DNA of 64,000 nucleotides from Calycina herbarum (Eukaryota; Ascomycota; Leotiomycetes; Helotiales; Pezizellaceae). The DNA lies in the NCBI GenBank assembly GCA_001414485.1, contig LLEY01000064.1, positions 1-64,000 on the forward strand. The letters run 5' to 3'. Below are positions 1 through 12,772 of this stretch, piece by piece. The translations under genes and the position numbers were made by a program. Position 1 is the first letter of the stretch, and each line of letters starts with the position of its first letter. The notes beneath the pieces were generated by a model. It ran no database searches. It was not told the DNA's origin and saw only the letters and a list, made by a program, of their open reading frames with translations.

Positions 1-4
1 AAAC

Positions 5-174
5 TGTTGGTTTGACTTGGTGGTCAATAGCTTGATGCAAAAAGAGTATATTATCGTTGTAACTATCGTTGATGCATACCGAGTACAAGCTGTACTCGGT
101 TCTACTTAAATACCTGCCCTCCTCGTTAAGCGAGAAGGGCACGTGGAAGTGCTAACCACTTGTACATACCGACA
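5..174 (-). repeat. Solo copia-type LTR, not RIP-mutated
   Basis: This 170-bp stretch begins TGTTGG and ends CCGACA. It aligns along its length with the two 149-bp LTRs of the copia element at 29779-37616, including the shared core AAAAAGAGTRTATTATCG and the segment TTAAGCGAGAAGG. Unlike those LTRs it keeps its CA and TG dinucleotides, so it shows the pre-RIP sequence. The orientation assigned is that of the internal copia element, which reads on minus. No internal retroelement sequence follows on the right, so it is probably a solo LTR. The left target duplication is cut by the window edge and cannot be checked fully: the four bases aaac on the left do not match the tatac on the right. Confidence 0.75.
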
Positions 175-2293
175 TATACAATTGTAAGGACCTTTTTTTC
201 AGAGGATTTCGGAGAATCAGTAAGCCAACTTTCTAATTCTTCTAAACCTTCTCGAACAATGGTTGGTTAAACTTGCTCTAGACGGTTTCAAAAGCAGAGT
301 CAGTGCCGGAGAGGAATGCCCACTTCTCTTATCTGGAATAGTATACCACCACGGTGATATTGCTGGAACCCACTTTAAGACGTCCTATTTTTACGATATC
401 AAACAGTATTACCATTCCTATTGTTGGTATTTTGATTAATATTATTATGAAGAAAAGTTGACATCTTGGATTAAGTTAAGTGGCTGTTTTTTCGGGGGGG
501 GGGGGGGATATAATCTGCTGATGAGAGAGAATGTTTCACGTCCAAGTACTATGTGTGTTGTGGAGTGTGAATAGCTTCGTGGAGTATATATGAGGGTTAA
601 GTGGAGGATAAGTGGGTTTTGCTGTATGCGTTATTAGTTGGTATACTATTGGGATATCACAATAGTGTTCAAGGGTGGTATGGTACTAATATCGACTTTC
701 CAAAACAAAGACGCACTACTACACTCTCGCGAGATATTGAATTCGGGAATACTGTAGTTCATTTATCGCGAGGAGAATACTGACAAGACTGGATGTGAGT
801 TTTGATTGACTTGTAATGTGTAAGTGCTGCTTTCCGTTCCGTGTATACCTTTTGAGGAATATTTATTCTGGAAGCCTGGCATACTTGTATTGAAGGATGA
901 AACGTGGGGGAAGCTTTGAGGTGATTGGTTTTCGTTTCCCTTGATTTGATTCGTGAGTTGGCTTTTATTTTTCCAGATCGCTTGGTAGAAAGGGGACTTG
1001 GGCCAGAATCCTTCATGTATACGCGGAACAATGAGTCTCGCGTTTGAATATTAGTAAGAGAGAGACCGGCTTTCCTCTGGGTAATACCTACCTTTTATAA
1101 GGAATATGCGGGAATAGCTGGGATAATTACATCTATTCTCTAAGAAAGCTTGGAAGGCTCGGAGATCGAGTTCTAACTTGTTTGAAGCGTTGAAATTGTC
1201 TAAGAATAGGGGAGGGCTGAATACAGAGTAAAACCCAGGAGGGATCCTTACGAATTGGAGGTGTGCCAAGGATTTTCAAGTCATTAGGGGGCAATATTGA
1301 CTTTGGAAATCACAACACAATACGAAAAGAGGAGGGAATGATTGTTAAAGTATAGGGAAAACGATCTTGCTTATCAGGTGTCGGAAGGCATCCCGTTTTA
1401 GCGAGGCATGCCCTTCCTGAACCCCTTTCGAGTATTTTTAGGGAAAAGCGAAGGAGGTTTTTTCTTATATCAAGTGGCGATAATATATTTGTGTTTCTGC
1501 GATGAGAGGTACCAGCAGTGGTGGAGGATTAGTGATAGCAGATAATTTTGATTCGAGTCAATACTACAAACGAGAGCTTGTTAGGTTTTCCGTTCTAACA
1601 CTTCTATAGAACTTCACTTGAAGAAAGTTTCAGTGCACGATCTTGATGAGTGACATCCCATTCTTTGTGATCTAGGTTCTTGTCTCCTTCATTTTCGATT
1701 CTTCTGTTTCGAAGTTGTGGAAATTGTCTGGTGTTCCCAATGGGTTTGTGGCGTAATACTCATACCCTCAAATATATTCTGTTTATTTAGAAGGAATGTC
1801 TACTGGTACTTAGTGTATTGAAATTAAAAGGATTGCCCCACATACCTTCGAGAATTAATTAGACGTACATTTGACGTTGTACCAAGATTAATTGTCGCCC
1901 CACATACAGATCGGGATTCCCATGATACTATATCGACTAGGCGAGAAGTATGAACAATTAAAGATCTTATTGCATGCGATTTCTAAACGCCATACTTCTT
2001 ATCACCTAAATAAACATGTATTAATTGTGGCGTTCATCAAGTAGCCACCTCGAACAGTCTATTTTTGTTGCAACTCGGCAGTGAGATAATCAAGACAAGG
2101 CCCCCGCGCCTTGGTACAACGTTGAAACAATATAAACTGATTAAAAAGAATTAAGCTCGCATTGAGGCAGTTCTTTTTGACCCGGCAGCATCCGTAGATC
2201 AATTGATCACAAAATCACTTAAGCCCATCTATACCTCGTACGATATCTCATCCCATTCTAAAGTGTCCATCTATTTTTTCTTCATCCGTCAAA
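175..2293. other. Intergenic region, no gene recognised
   Basis: No convincing coding region is seen. Open frames here are short, start at GTG or TTG or lack any family resemblance. The stretch has normal CA/TG content, so it is not part of the RIP compartment. It contains a 14-G run at 494-507. The last 200 bases, with an AT-rich ATATAAAC near 2130 and pyrimidine-rich stretches just before the ATG at 2294, are the likely promoter and leader of the DUF1996 gene. Confidence 0.5.
494..507. repeat. Homopolymer of 14 G
   Basis: There are fourteen consecutive G bases in an intergenic region. An equal-length G run lies at 14728-14741. The run length may be imprecise for technical reasons. Confidence 0.8.
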
Positions 2294-3673
2294 ATGCACT
2301 ATTCCATCCTCCCCATCATTGCCCTCGCGGCTCTTCCAAGCGCCTATGGGCAAGCAGCGCGAATGCTTCGCTTCGCCTGTTCCCAACTAGTAGTAGAACG
2401 TCTCGACCCCCTAGTTTCCCCCGGCATCATAGGCAGTCCCCATGTCCACCAAATAGTCGGGGGAAATTCCTTCAATGCCACGATGAAACCTGTGGAGTAT
2501 GATTTACCAAGCGAATCGACCTGTACGAGTTGTACTTTCAGCGAGGATTTTAGTAATTATTGGACGGCGAGCTTGTATTGTAGGGCGAGGAATGGGACTT
2601 TTAAGCGGGTGCCTCAAATGACGAATGGGAACTTGGAACAGAGGGGCGGGATTACGGTTTATTATATTACGCCTTATGATGGGGTTAGTAACGTTACAGC
2701 GTTTACACCGGTGAGTTGGTTGAGAAGTTCATTATTGTGACTTAGGCGTTTGAACTCGTCTATTCCAATGGAGAAAAGGACAGGGAAATTTACAGCTGCA
2801 AAGGAGAATTAATGAATTCATATTTGATCTCAAATTGAAAAACCATCCACTCAAATTTCTAACTCAATGTACAGGGCTTCCGAATGCTAGCAGGAAACCC
2901 AATGCTCCGCACCACAGAAGGAGAATCCCTCGGAATCTGCCACCGCTGCTTCGAAGGCGAAAATTTCGAACCCTTCGGTGGAGCACCATGCACAGGAAAT
3001 GACACAACGCACCTCCCCGACCATTTCTGCCCTGGCGGTATCCGTACCCAGGTAACATTCCCAACATGTTGGGATGGCAAAAATCTCGATTCTCCAGATC
3101 ACCAAAGTCATGTTGCTTATGCAACAATTCCATTTGAACCCTACGCGGATCCTGTGATTACTCGTCCTTATACAGTAGAGCAACAGAGAGGGAAATGTCC
3201 GGAGGGGTTTCCGATTCATTTACCCCAGTTGATGTATGAGGTTATGTGGAATACTACCCAGTTTAATCATAAGGAGCTTTGGAATGAGGACGGGAGTCAA
3301 CCTCTTGTTTATTCGATGGGTGATGCGTAAGTTTAGATACTTCTCCTTGAACACGCACTTTGGAAGTGGGAATTGAAGCTGACGAATAATCAACAGTACT
3401 GGGCATGGTCAGCACGGCGATTACATGTTCGGGTGGAAAGGAGATTCGTTACAACGCGCTATGGATGCCCGTTGCAACAATGCAGTCTGCGAAGGCGTCT
3501 TGCTTCGACAATCCAATGAGGACGCTATGAAGTGCTCGATTCCACAGACTATGAAGGAAGATGTTGACGGTGATAATTGTAAGTTATGCCTCCCAAAAGA
3601 TTGCTTTAGCAAGCTTCTAACACCATCACATCTAGGGCTGGAGAGTATTCCAGGCGGTGTTGTGATCAGTTAA
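2294..3673 (+). CDS. Secreted DUF1996-domain protein
   Basis: Four exons give a protein of 362 aa: 2294-2710, 2875-3326, 3397-3578 and 3636-3673. All introns are GT-AG, and phases join cleanly. The N-terminus is a signal peptide ending near A18-Q20 ([20 protein letters not shown]). The mature part matches the DUF1996 family: RLDPLVSPG and HVHQIVGGN near residues 36-57, GFRMLAGNP at the start of exon 2, then [28 protein letters not shown] and the C-terminal [14 protein letters not shown] followed by cysteines. Family members are extracellular fungal proteins of unknown activity, often with a C-terminal WSC or Ser/Thr tail. This one lacks any such extension and ends soon after the domain. Several N-x-S/T glycosylation sites are present. 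Function in the cell wall or outside it is inferred only from the signal peptide. Confidence 0.93.
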
Positions 3674-6284
3674 TGTGGAACCCATGATTTCTCTTATGAG
3701 AATGAACTCGCAAAGGAGAAACGTTTAGGTGTTTGTATTTACTTGGATGTGTACATAATTTGAAGGTCGTGTTGCGGCTTGACTTTGAGAAATTAATAAC
3801 ATAAATTTTCTCAAAACGTGAAAACTACTTCTATTGAGACAATAGAAGGAAAACATTTGATCAACCGAATGAATAAAACACGAGAAAATCCCTAGAATAA
3901 AGGTCCCACGCTTCTTATTTACTGGATCTGGTCTGTGGACTTGTCAAACGAGACCCTGTATGAAGTGAAATTTTGGCATAACCACTTCTTAAGCTGCCAT
4001 TTTAATCGGACTTATGACACGAGTTAGGAATGCCCTTAAATGTGTATTACAAATTGGCTGATCTCTGTAACCCCCCTAAATTCCGACTTTGAGTATTACA
4101 AAGACGTAAAAGAAAGTAAGACAAGTGAGCATTACTCTGCGAACACCTACTTTCACTTCAAACACACGAAATATTCCAAGATATTCAAAAGTACTGTTTG
4201 AGTCTTCGAGAAGATCTGAGAGAGTGAAAAACTTAGTCTTTTTATTCTCCTAAAAGCTCTCGGATCATACTTCGAGATACACTCGAGTAATGAGAAATGG
4301 GATGTTCGCAACGCTCACTTCTCTTATCGATGCTTGTGTTCTGAGCCCCCCGAGATCTACACGACTTCAGCTGGTCTCATCTCGGCTTATTCGCCTCAAG
4401 GCTTTTGCTTACATCTGCTACGCTGAAGTGAGATCGTCGCTTGAAGGGAACGATGCTTCCTAGGGAAAGGCCAGGACATCAAACAAAAAATGGTATTTAG
4501 AAAGCTTAAAACAGGAAAAATATTGAGTTAAGATTATCTTCATTATTTGAGATGAGACAGAAAGACGGCTTCTACATTCAGCCGATTTTTACCCGTCACC
4601 TGTCGGAGGTCATAAATCACGTGAAACGTGAGATAGGCCTCCGAACCAAAAAGGTAAAGCAATTGCCGTTGCCCTCGGACAAATGCAAATGCTTTTAAGT
4701 TACATGTAGACTTTGAAGAGTGGCATTGTCCAGGGACAACACATGGCAGTTGAATTTAACTTTGAAGTTATTCGGGTGTGGCTTGGTTACCCCTTTTCAA
4801 TTTCTCTTCATCGCTTTCTTGGAACCTACAACCTCGCCTCGCTTACAATTAATCAAAATTAATTGAAAACCTCTAAATTGTCAATATTGCTTCCGAAGAT
4901 GCCGCTCTCTCGTTATTGTCCGACGGCAATTGAACCGCACCAATTCCCAAGGCATCCCGCGGCTGCTCAATTTATACAGCAGTTCATGCAACGGCTGTGA
5001 GGCTATCTGCCGGTCTTCGGTTCCAAGATGGATTGTTGGTTGTCACTGCAGATGACGAGGCTTCATTCTCACTATCGCAAATTCGTGCAAATCTTGCGCC
5101 GTGCGAGAAGTTCGTGAGGGGTTGTTGACTCGATTCTGCTTGGTCGTTGAAGGACGTTTCGGCAATTGGCAGAGTCGCAATTGCCGACTGACGGCCAAAC
5201 TCGTGACTGAAAACGTCACTGAAGCCTCTTTTTCAAGGGGTCCCCACCGCTTCAAATGTCGACTCCATTTCATACGACAACTAGCCTCATGCCACAGCAT
5301 TTCCTTGCACTTACATCAACCCCTCCTCACACCATTATGCAGAGGTCTTTCGGCAAGTCATGACAGCTCTCGATAACTCCCTCTTTGGCCCTCTTATTTT
5401 CTTATGTCCGGGGTCATTTATTCCCCCGCCACTCCAGGCATCCACTCTAACTCCATATGGCGGGGTCGTGTTCTCTCCAGATTCGGATTCGGATTTCCCA
5501 TCCCACAGAACACTCCGGTACTTATCAGGGTCCTTCCATCTGTCCATGCTGGTCCTGTAGGCCACCTCAATATGCATGTTCATGACCCGGAGACGACACA
5601 GAAGTGGCATCTCTGGCAGGTACGCCACATACCATGAAAACGTCGACGAATTATCTCCGTGAGTAGTCCTTGTTCGTTAGTATAACTAACCCTCTCTCTG
5701 GCCCAGGAGATCACCCCTCAGTCGATCCGCCGTGTGCACCTTGGGTTGTTTGACAACGGCCCCTAGACGTTTGAAGCTTCTACTTCCCTGTAGAACGGGC
5801 ACCGGCAGCATGGGCACCACGTTGATGTGAAGCGTCAGCTGGGTTTGTGGATTTCATGAACTTACTTGTTGAATGATATCGGCAGCTGTCCTATACGCTG
5901 CAGGTTTTTCTGATGGGGCTGCCAAGCGGCGTTTCCGAAGCAAGAAGAGACGACGTCTCGGAACACGGTGTGGATTGTAAATCCTTTTTGTGTCACATCA
6001 TCCAATCTTTGCTCTTTTTGCCGTGCCGTCTCGCAGATTGGGTCACTTGCATGTATGGCAGATCGAAGATCCATTAATGAAGGTTTGGGGATTAAAGTGT
6101 ATACCCACTCCTTCTCCCGGATCTATAGACGGCTCGAGAACCTGCGTTGCATATACTTTTACCCGGACTAAGCCTACCTTTGGGAATATTCATATTCTGT
6201 CGTTGCCTCTTTTTCATTCATGAACTCTGGAAAGCAAACCATTCCACGCGCAATCCCTCTCCTCTTATTTTAGCATTTCACATT
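3674..6284. other. Long intergenic region, no gene recognised
   Basis: In 2.6 kb I find no coding exon with family resemblance. Open frames at 5101-5376, 5335-5628 (minus) and 5404-5637 overlap one another on both strands with unremarkable compositions, so I do not call them. A CACGTG E-box-like site lies near 4618. The last 100 bases are pyrimidine-rich and are the likely leader of the P450. Base composition is ordinary, with no RIP signature. Confidence 0.45.
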
Positions 6285-8036
6285 ATGGTTGCGGAATCAC
6301 TTGTTGGTTCGCTTCTAGGCCACTGGCCTTCCATTCTTCTTGTTGCACTGGTGTCATATCTCGTCAAGAACCGATTCAACCGAGGGTTAAACAAGCATCC
6401 TGGCCCCTTTCTTGCTTCCATCACCGACTGGTGGAGATTTTGGATTGTATACAAGCGAAGACCAGAGGTTGAACATATTAGACTACACGCCAAGCATGGC
6501 AATGTTGTTCGACTCGGACCCAACGCTCTGTCATTCTCAGATCCCCAAGCACTGAAGACCATATATGGTCTTAACAAAGGCTTCATCAAGGTATTGCGTA
6601 CATTGGATCCCCTAAACTGAGTCGCTGACGAATTATAGTCTGATTTTTATCCTGTTCAACAATCAGTGGCAAACGGACATCCTCTACCTTCGTTGTTTAG
6701 CTCAACCTCGGAATCATTCCATGCGCAATTTCGAAGATGTGTTAGTAGTGCATTCTCAATGTCTACTGTAGTCCAATATGAGCCGTTCGTCGATTCCACA
6801 ACCGAATTATTTTTGTCACAAACGGAAAAAATATACGCCGAACCAGCAGAAGGTTGCAATTTCTCACAATGGCTTCAATTCTACGCATTCGATGTTATTG
6901 GAGAGATGACATATAACAAGCGCCATGGATTTATTGAGCAAAATCGCGACATTGATGGGATAATTAAGTATTTAGGGGGGCTGTTTGATTATGTTGCCCC
7001 AATTGGCCAGATTCCAATTCTGGATCGACTCTTTCTCAAAAATCCACTCTACCTAATGGCTGCCAAATATGGACTTATCGATGCTACATTTCCAGTCGCG
7101 AAATTTGCCCAACAACGCATGGCTGAGCGACATCAGGTCGATACGTCTAAACCTGCATCCGTCCTTCCATCCACTGAACCCAAAAGCTCCAAGCCAGTGC
7201 AACCAGATCTTCTCTCCAAATTTATGCAGGCGAAAGAATCTCGACCAGATTTCATGAACGACACACTCGTCACTACCATGGCTGTTTCGATGGCTTTCGC
7301 TGGTTCAGAAACAACAGCAATATCTCTATCGTCCGTATTCTACTTTCTTCTCAAGAATCCTGCCTGTCTTGCTGCGCTATACCGCGAGTTGGATAGCAAG
7401 GATGCGGAAAATTTCTTTACAAACCCGAAAGGAGTTGTCACATGGTCCGAGTCCCAAGAACTACCATACTTGGATGCATGCATCAAAGAGAGTTTCCGAC
7501 TTCATCCTGCAGCAGGTTTACCAATCGAAAGAATTGTGCCTGAACCAGGGGTGGAAATTGCAGGGGTTTTTGTCAAGGGTGGGACTATCGTTGGATGTAA
7601 TGCCTGGGTTCTCCATCGAACACGAGAAATCTTTGGAGAAGATGTAGAAGTCTTTAGACCGGAAAGGTGGCTTGTTGGAGGTGGCGTGGCAGGTCAAGGC
7701 ATCGTTGAAATATCGAAAGAAGTAAATGTGAGAGCAGAAGAGAAGAGAATTAAAGATATGGGAGCAACACTTTTTCATTTTGGGATGGGGGCTCGAACAT
7801 GCATTGGGAAGAACATTAGTTTGTTGGAGATTTACAAGTTGGTTCCTTCAGTTTTGAGAATGTTTGAGGTATGTTTTTGCCCTAAACTACTATGAGAGTT
7901 GATGACTGACTTGCTGTTTAAATAGGTCACCCTCGAAGACCCATCAAAGGAATGGACCGTCCATAATGCATGGTTCGTTCGTCAACTTAACTTTCGGACG
8001 ATATTCCGGCGGCGCGAGGCAGTGATAAGCACATAA
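6285..8036 (+). CDS. Cytochrome P450, pisatin demethylase-like
   Basis: Three exons (6285-6590, 6639-7868, 7926-8036) encode 548 aa, the normal length for a fungal microsomal P450. Both introns are short (48 and 57 nt) and fall between codons. An N-terminal membrane anchor (about residues 8-27, SLLGHWPSILLVALVSYLV) is followed by the proline hinge HPGP. Diagnostic motifs are present: I-helix AFAGSETT (about 321-328), ExxR in KESFRLHP (about 386-389), FRPERW (about 442) and the haem-binding loop FGMGARTCIG with Cys about 490. The N-terminal half (RLGPNALSFSDPQALKTIYG, FDVIGEMTY) resembles the pisatin demethylase/benzoate hydroxylase-like class. It should work at the ER with a P450 reductase. 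The substrate cannot be told from sequence, and no biosynthetic backbone gene lies nearby. The frame is open for 46 codons upstream, but the ATG at 6285 gives the expected anchor. Confidence 0.95.
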
Positions 8037-8728
8037 TATGGCATGATAGATAAACTTGGTATTTCTGCAATTTTTATATCGCAAAATTATCACACCGTTA
8101 CATCTCGTAATAAAATTTTATACATCTATACATCATAATTCTTCAAATACCTCAATAGAAGAAGCTGGCAAAGTAAGCGCCCACGGACTCAATGCATGTG
8201 ATCACAAGACGTAAGTACATCCAACCAATAACAGAAAAGAAATTAATTATCTGAAGGTTATTTGATTGTCCTACAATTATTTGAATTCACCCGCTGAAAA
8301 TCTCTTACATGTACATATATTTTCGAATAGATATTATAGGAAAAAGTGAGGATACTTTAACTAAAATAGCTTTAATGCAAGTATTTTTTCACTTCTCTTA
8401 TCTTTGGATAGTCATTAGTCAGATGCAGTTGAGAGTTCCTTTTGAATATGGAATATGGAATATGGAATGTGGACTGGAATAATCAAGGGTTAAGTAGCAT
8501 TAATTATTCACTCTCTCTATTCATTGTCTGATGCGGGGTTGAGGTTGCTAGCGCCCATAATTATACATTCACCAGAGTGTTGCACCCTAAGCCTCGCCGA
8601 GCCACGTCCACCACCGCATACAAAAGCTTGATCTTCAACCTCAATTTCTCATCCTCACAAACTTGCGCAAAATTTCGCAAACCCACGCAAAGCTATTCAC
8701 ATAACACCACAGTACAAAATCCGAAAAG
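8037..8728. other. Intergenic region between P450 and cupredoxin genes
   Basis: This is AT-rich spacer with a small heptamer repeat at 8444-8471. The last 150 bases, rich in CA and CT runs, are the probable leader of the cupredoxin gene. I see no coding sequence. Confidence 0.5.
8444..8471. repeat. Heptanucleotide tandem repeat, 4 units
   Basis: GAATATG is repeated three times, followed by GAATGTG. It is intergenic, and no function is suggested. Confidence 0.8.
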
Positions 8729-9656
8729 ATGTACTTCCACACGGCAATCATTGCCTTCGTACTTTTGGTACTTGTCAATGCCGCAACTCTTCACGTCGAC
8801 GTTGGAAAGGGAGGGGCTTTGAAGTTCGATCCTGAGATCATCACTGCTTCAGAGGGTGACATGTATGCATCACTCTTTATTTCTAGCTTAGGAAAACGAC
8901 TAGATTCCTTCTTGGTTCTCTCTCGTGGAGATGACAATGGCTTCGCAGACGATCTACTTCACCTTCAACTTTAAATTAACTAGCTGACTTGGAAATTACA
9001 GCGTCGTGTTCCACTTCTACACCGGTTCCAACCCTCACTCCGTCGTCAATGGTCCATTCGAGAATCCATGTACCTATTCCCAAAAGACATTCTTCTACTC
9101 GGGCGTGATTGATGGGGACAAGGATGGCGTAAGTCTTCTTATTCTTCCCTCCCATACGCACTGAATTTTCGAACTCTAACCATAAAGTAGAATCAAACCT
9201 ACCAAATCGAAATCCAATCCCAATATCCAATTTGGCTGTATTGTGGTGTAAAGCAACACTGTCAACACGGAATGGTTGGAGTCATCAATCCTCCAGGCAA
9301 TGAGGGCCTTTCCCAATACCGGTGTAAGTGTTCTCTGAGTTCTTTTTTCAAACATAGTTCTAGAAATAGCAATACTGATTCCGAGATCATTTACAGCTAC
9401 TGCTGCTACTGTCGCAAATGCAACTTCACCAACTGGACTTTTCAACGGGAACCCTCAAAAACATCCAGGAAACAGCACCGCTACAGGAACAGGAAACGGC
9501 ACCGTAATCACAAGTAAACCTACTGCTCCACCTTCGTCAACCTCAGCTGCTGCTTCTTCGACATCGAGTAGCATGGCTGGAGCATTTGTAGCAACACCGG
9601 AGGCGGGTTCCCTTTTCGTTGGGTTGATGGGTCTGATTGGCGCTGCTTTTATCTGA
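8729..9656 (+). CDS. Extracellular serine-rich cupredoxin, probably GPI-anchored
   Basis: Four exons (8729-8862, 9002-9128, 9191-9323, 9397-9656) encode 217 aa, and all introns are GT-AG with matching phases. A signal peptide of about 18 residues (MYFHTAIIAFVLLVLVNA) leads into a single cupredoxin domain: HVDVGKGGALKFDPEIITASEGDIVVFHF, then SNPHSVV, then WLYCGVKQHCQHGM. The His of NPHSV and the Cys, His and Met of the last motif are the type-1 copper ligands expected for the plastocyanin-like fold. After the domain come about 60 residues rich in Ser, Thr and Ala, with N-x-T sites, and a hydrophobic tail (FVGLMGLIGAAFI), which together look like a GPI-anchor signal. Fungal relatives are cell-surface serine-rich proteins. 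Electron transfer or copper sequestration is possible but unproven. Confidence 0.92.
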
Positions 9657-12107
9657 GTGGCTTGGGATATTGATCATATGGTTGGGTTGGGTTAGCAAGG
9701 AAGATTTCTGCTGCATAATCGACTTCAACTTACTGACGTATATATCGAAGACTCGTTGGGTCATGTCTGTTCGAGGGACTTCGAATCGTAAGTCGTAACA
9801 TTCTCGCATGGGTCGGGAGGATGATTCTCCGATGTTTTTTCTGGGTGGGAAGTTAGATATCTTGTTTTCGGTGGCTCGCTTAGAAGCACTTACACCCCCT
9901 TTGCAATTTCTTTACCGGCTGGCGAAAGCATGGTACACATACCACTTAAAGAACGTAGTAATGGTGGTGCAAAACCCAACAAACACATGAAAGGAATCAG
10001 CTTATCCAGAGACTTGATCCAGTCATTCTGGTCCTTTCCCTCGTCGGCAAACCCAAATGCCCGACCGTAAAATAGTTCGCCTATGTGAAAGTATACCTAA
10101 GATACAGTCCAATATTGATACAGCACATTTGGAGCTTGAGAGACAGTCGAGTGATTACCAATGCAACCATTCTCCAAGATCACACGGCTTCTCAGAACCC
10201 GCAAATTGTCCCAACCACTCAGTCAAATGGTTGCTACAAGAATCGAAGTACTTCTCTGATTTTGACACATTACTCATAGAGTAAATGCTACTGGTGATTC
10301 TCCGGTTTTTGACCATGCTTCTTGTAGCACGAACACGAGAATATGTCTTCATGTGGACTGAATCCTGTCGTATTGCAAGGCTGGTAGAACTTGAATTTAT
10401 CTAAGCATTTGAGAAACGGTAGATATTTGCGGAGGCTTCAAGACTAGCAGCAAATTTAGCAGTAGTTATCTTAAAGTGGATGGATAAAACCTTACTCGGA
10501 ACAAGATATTTCGTGGGATGCAATACGAATCAATGGACCATACTTGTCGTGAGTTTCCTTTCGTGTTTCTCAACATCTTGTGTCTAGATTTTGCCATAAA
10601 CTCGAAATAGTCGCTAGGAAAGGTCCAGGAATGTTGCTCAAGGGATGTGAGTGGCGAGCGTAGATGTTCCAGCCAAGGTAGTAAACAGCTGGTAAAGCTA
10701 ACAAAAGACCCAGTGTTGGGAGAGTCAAAGTGATTTCGGTCAACATATTTATTTTTTCAATTCAATATAATAAAAATCATAGAAGTAAGAAGACAATGGA
10801 TAAAAGAAATTTATACAAAGTCTTCATAGTGTCATATTCGCACCGGACTTTTCCCACTCTACCAAGCGCGGGGTCCGGATCCTAAGATTTACCGCTTTCA
10901 GCTTTTGCGGCTCTTCATACCCTCTTTGTGGATCTTCTCTCTCACCTTATATCAGCCATCCCCCTCTGTCTCAGTGTGATGGATAAGAGTAGAATAGTTG
11001 GCACCTACTCCCCTCTCATCGCGTACGGAAAAACAAACCTACGTCCGACACAGCTGTAACAGCTTGCAATAAAACCACAACAACGAATTTAAAAGTAGTA
11101 AGATTCGACATCAGGAATAATTCGCTTCTGGAGAATCTACTAAAATTTGTTTGATATTTTTGCGATTTAGTTGTAATATTTCAAGTCTTCTCAAGTTTTC
11201 AGTCAATTAGGTTGATTCAAATTCAAGGAGGTCGGGGTCGGCGTTGGTCTTCTCCTCCGATCAGGAAGCTGGGGAAACCGATATCCACACCCTCTTTTTG
11301 GCTAACTCTTTGTGAGTAAGCCACCAAGTAACAGTTCAGTGTATGCGCTGATCGCGGCCCAAAGCAACGGGAGAGACTCAGGGACCTCATGGGCAACACC
11401 GGGACTTGCGAGAAAAATATCAAAGTTATGGTGTTTATAAGTGAAGAGAGACAAGAGGAGGCTAAAACAACTGATGAAGAGACTCCAATTACTACTTCTA
11501 AATAACGTATCTCTCATATATTCTATTTATAGACCACCACTAAGCCGCGAGGGACGGGCAGGAACGAGCCTCCAGTTTATTACTCGCAAGCCCCTATCAA
11601 AAGAAATCGGAAAAACAAACCAAAAATTTAAAATGATAGAGAGGAGAGCAATTTATTCCCCAAACGAACTTTGTTTCTTTTTACTCTAAATTGCTGGAGT
11701 TATTAAGTATTAAAGGGGGACGGTGATTTTGATGTTCTACTGTGGTCGTCTATGTTTGACTTCTGTAGTGTTCTGTGTTGATCTCAACAGCACCTGTTTC
11801 ATCAAGCTTTCAAGCCGTAGGAATACCAAGATTCAGCTTCCGATCTGCATTCCCTTTACGGGGCATTTATATAAATAATCATGGAGGTCCGTGTCAGTGT
11901 GAGGCAGTACAAAGTGGAGAATCTTGGATAATTATCTCAACTGTGCCGCATACGATCCGAATACTTCATCTAGAAGACTCCCCAAGAGAACTCACTCAAA
12001 CCAAACTCATTCTCAACCCCTCTTTCCCTATCGAACAGCTCCCATATAATAACCATAAACCCCCATCTCAAATATTCGCAAAAGAAGTCAAAAGACTTCA
12101 AGTCAAG
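9657..12107. other. Long intergenic region, no gene recognised
   Basis: The stretch is 2.4 kb with only short unrelated open frames. Nothing resembles a known family. The frame of the next gene is open from 11775, but its recognisable domain begins after the ATG at 12108, and the translated upstream part has no domain character. I treat 11775-12107 as promoter and leader. Confidence 0.45.
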
Positions 12108-12772
12108 ATGGACACCACACTCACTCCTCAAACCCACCCCATAACCCTAAACCCCTCAAACCCCCACACCTCAACAAACGAAGTAACAATAATAATGCAA
12201 TGCCACGACCGCCTCTTCGAACGCGTCTCCGTCCTCGACATCGAAACAGGCGGCACCCTCTTCACCGTAGAAGGTAAAGGGCTCGCCTCAATGTCCTGGC
12301 GCCGCCTCATAAAAGATTCCCTAGGAACCCCCCTCTTTGAACTCCGTCACCACGGTTGGGCGATGAAAAATAAATGGAGCGTAACCACACCCGAAGGTCG
12401 AGAAATCTGTTTGTTAAAACATGTTAAGATTACGTCTGATGATCGGTCGGCGTTGGATCTTACAATTGGGTCGGAAGATGCGGGGGATGTGAAGATTGAG
12501 GTTAGACCGAAGGATAAGGGTGCGATTACTACGCTGGTGGCGTATAATGGTGCACATGTCGCTGAGATCCGGAATGTGGAGGATAATGATGTAACGAGTT
12601 TGGAGAAGAAGGGACTTGATAGGAGTGTTTGGCGGGCGAGAGTTGCGCCTGGGGTTGATCTCTCTATGGTAGGTGACTTATTCCAGAATGTGAGAAGAAG
12701 GCTAATTGAACAAAATAGATTTTGGTTACGATGCTTTGTCGAGCCGAAATGAAACATATTTGGAGGCAATGA
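12108..12772 (+). CDS. LURP-one-related / tubby C2-fold protein
   Basis: Two exons (12108-12668, 12719-12772) encode 204 aa, the usual size for fungal LURP-one-related proteins. Family landmarks are QCHDRLFERVSVLDIETGGTLFTVEGKG near residues 31-60, SWRRLIKDSLGTPLFELRHHG, the NKWSVTTPEG strand and the C-terminal helix. The 50-nt intron matters. Read-through gives a tail without family character, while splicing gives VDLSMILVTMLCRAEMKH, which matches the buried C-terminal helix of the tubby/scramblase-like fold. Plant members are linked to defence, and the related phospholipid scramblases act on membranes. The fungal function is unknown. There is no signal peptide or membrane segment apart from the buried helix. 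The ATG at 12108 was chosen because the in-frame extension upstream lacks similarity. Confidence 0.88.

Noticed and set aside
601..783. Short plus-strand open frame starting at GTG
   Set aside because: No ATG, no family resemblance and only 60 codons in an intergenic region.
5335..5637. Overlapping open frames on both strands
   Set aside because: They occupy the same bases in different frames with no motif, signal peptide or intron pattern to choose between them.
6147..6284. Upstream extension of the P450 frame
   Set aside because: The 46 extra codons would put an additional hydrophobic stretch before the standard P450 anchor; the ATG at 6285 fits the family.
11775..12107. Upstream extension of the LURP-like frame
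   Set aside because: The extra 111 codons lack domain character, and the family starts near the ATG at 12108.
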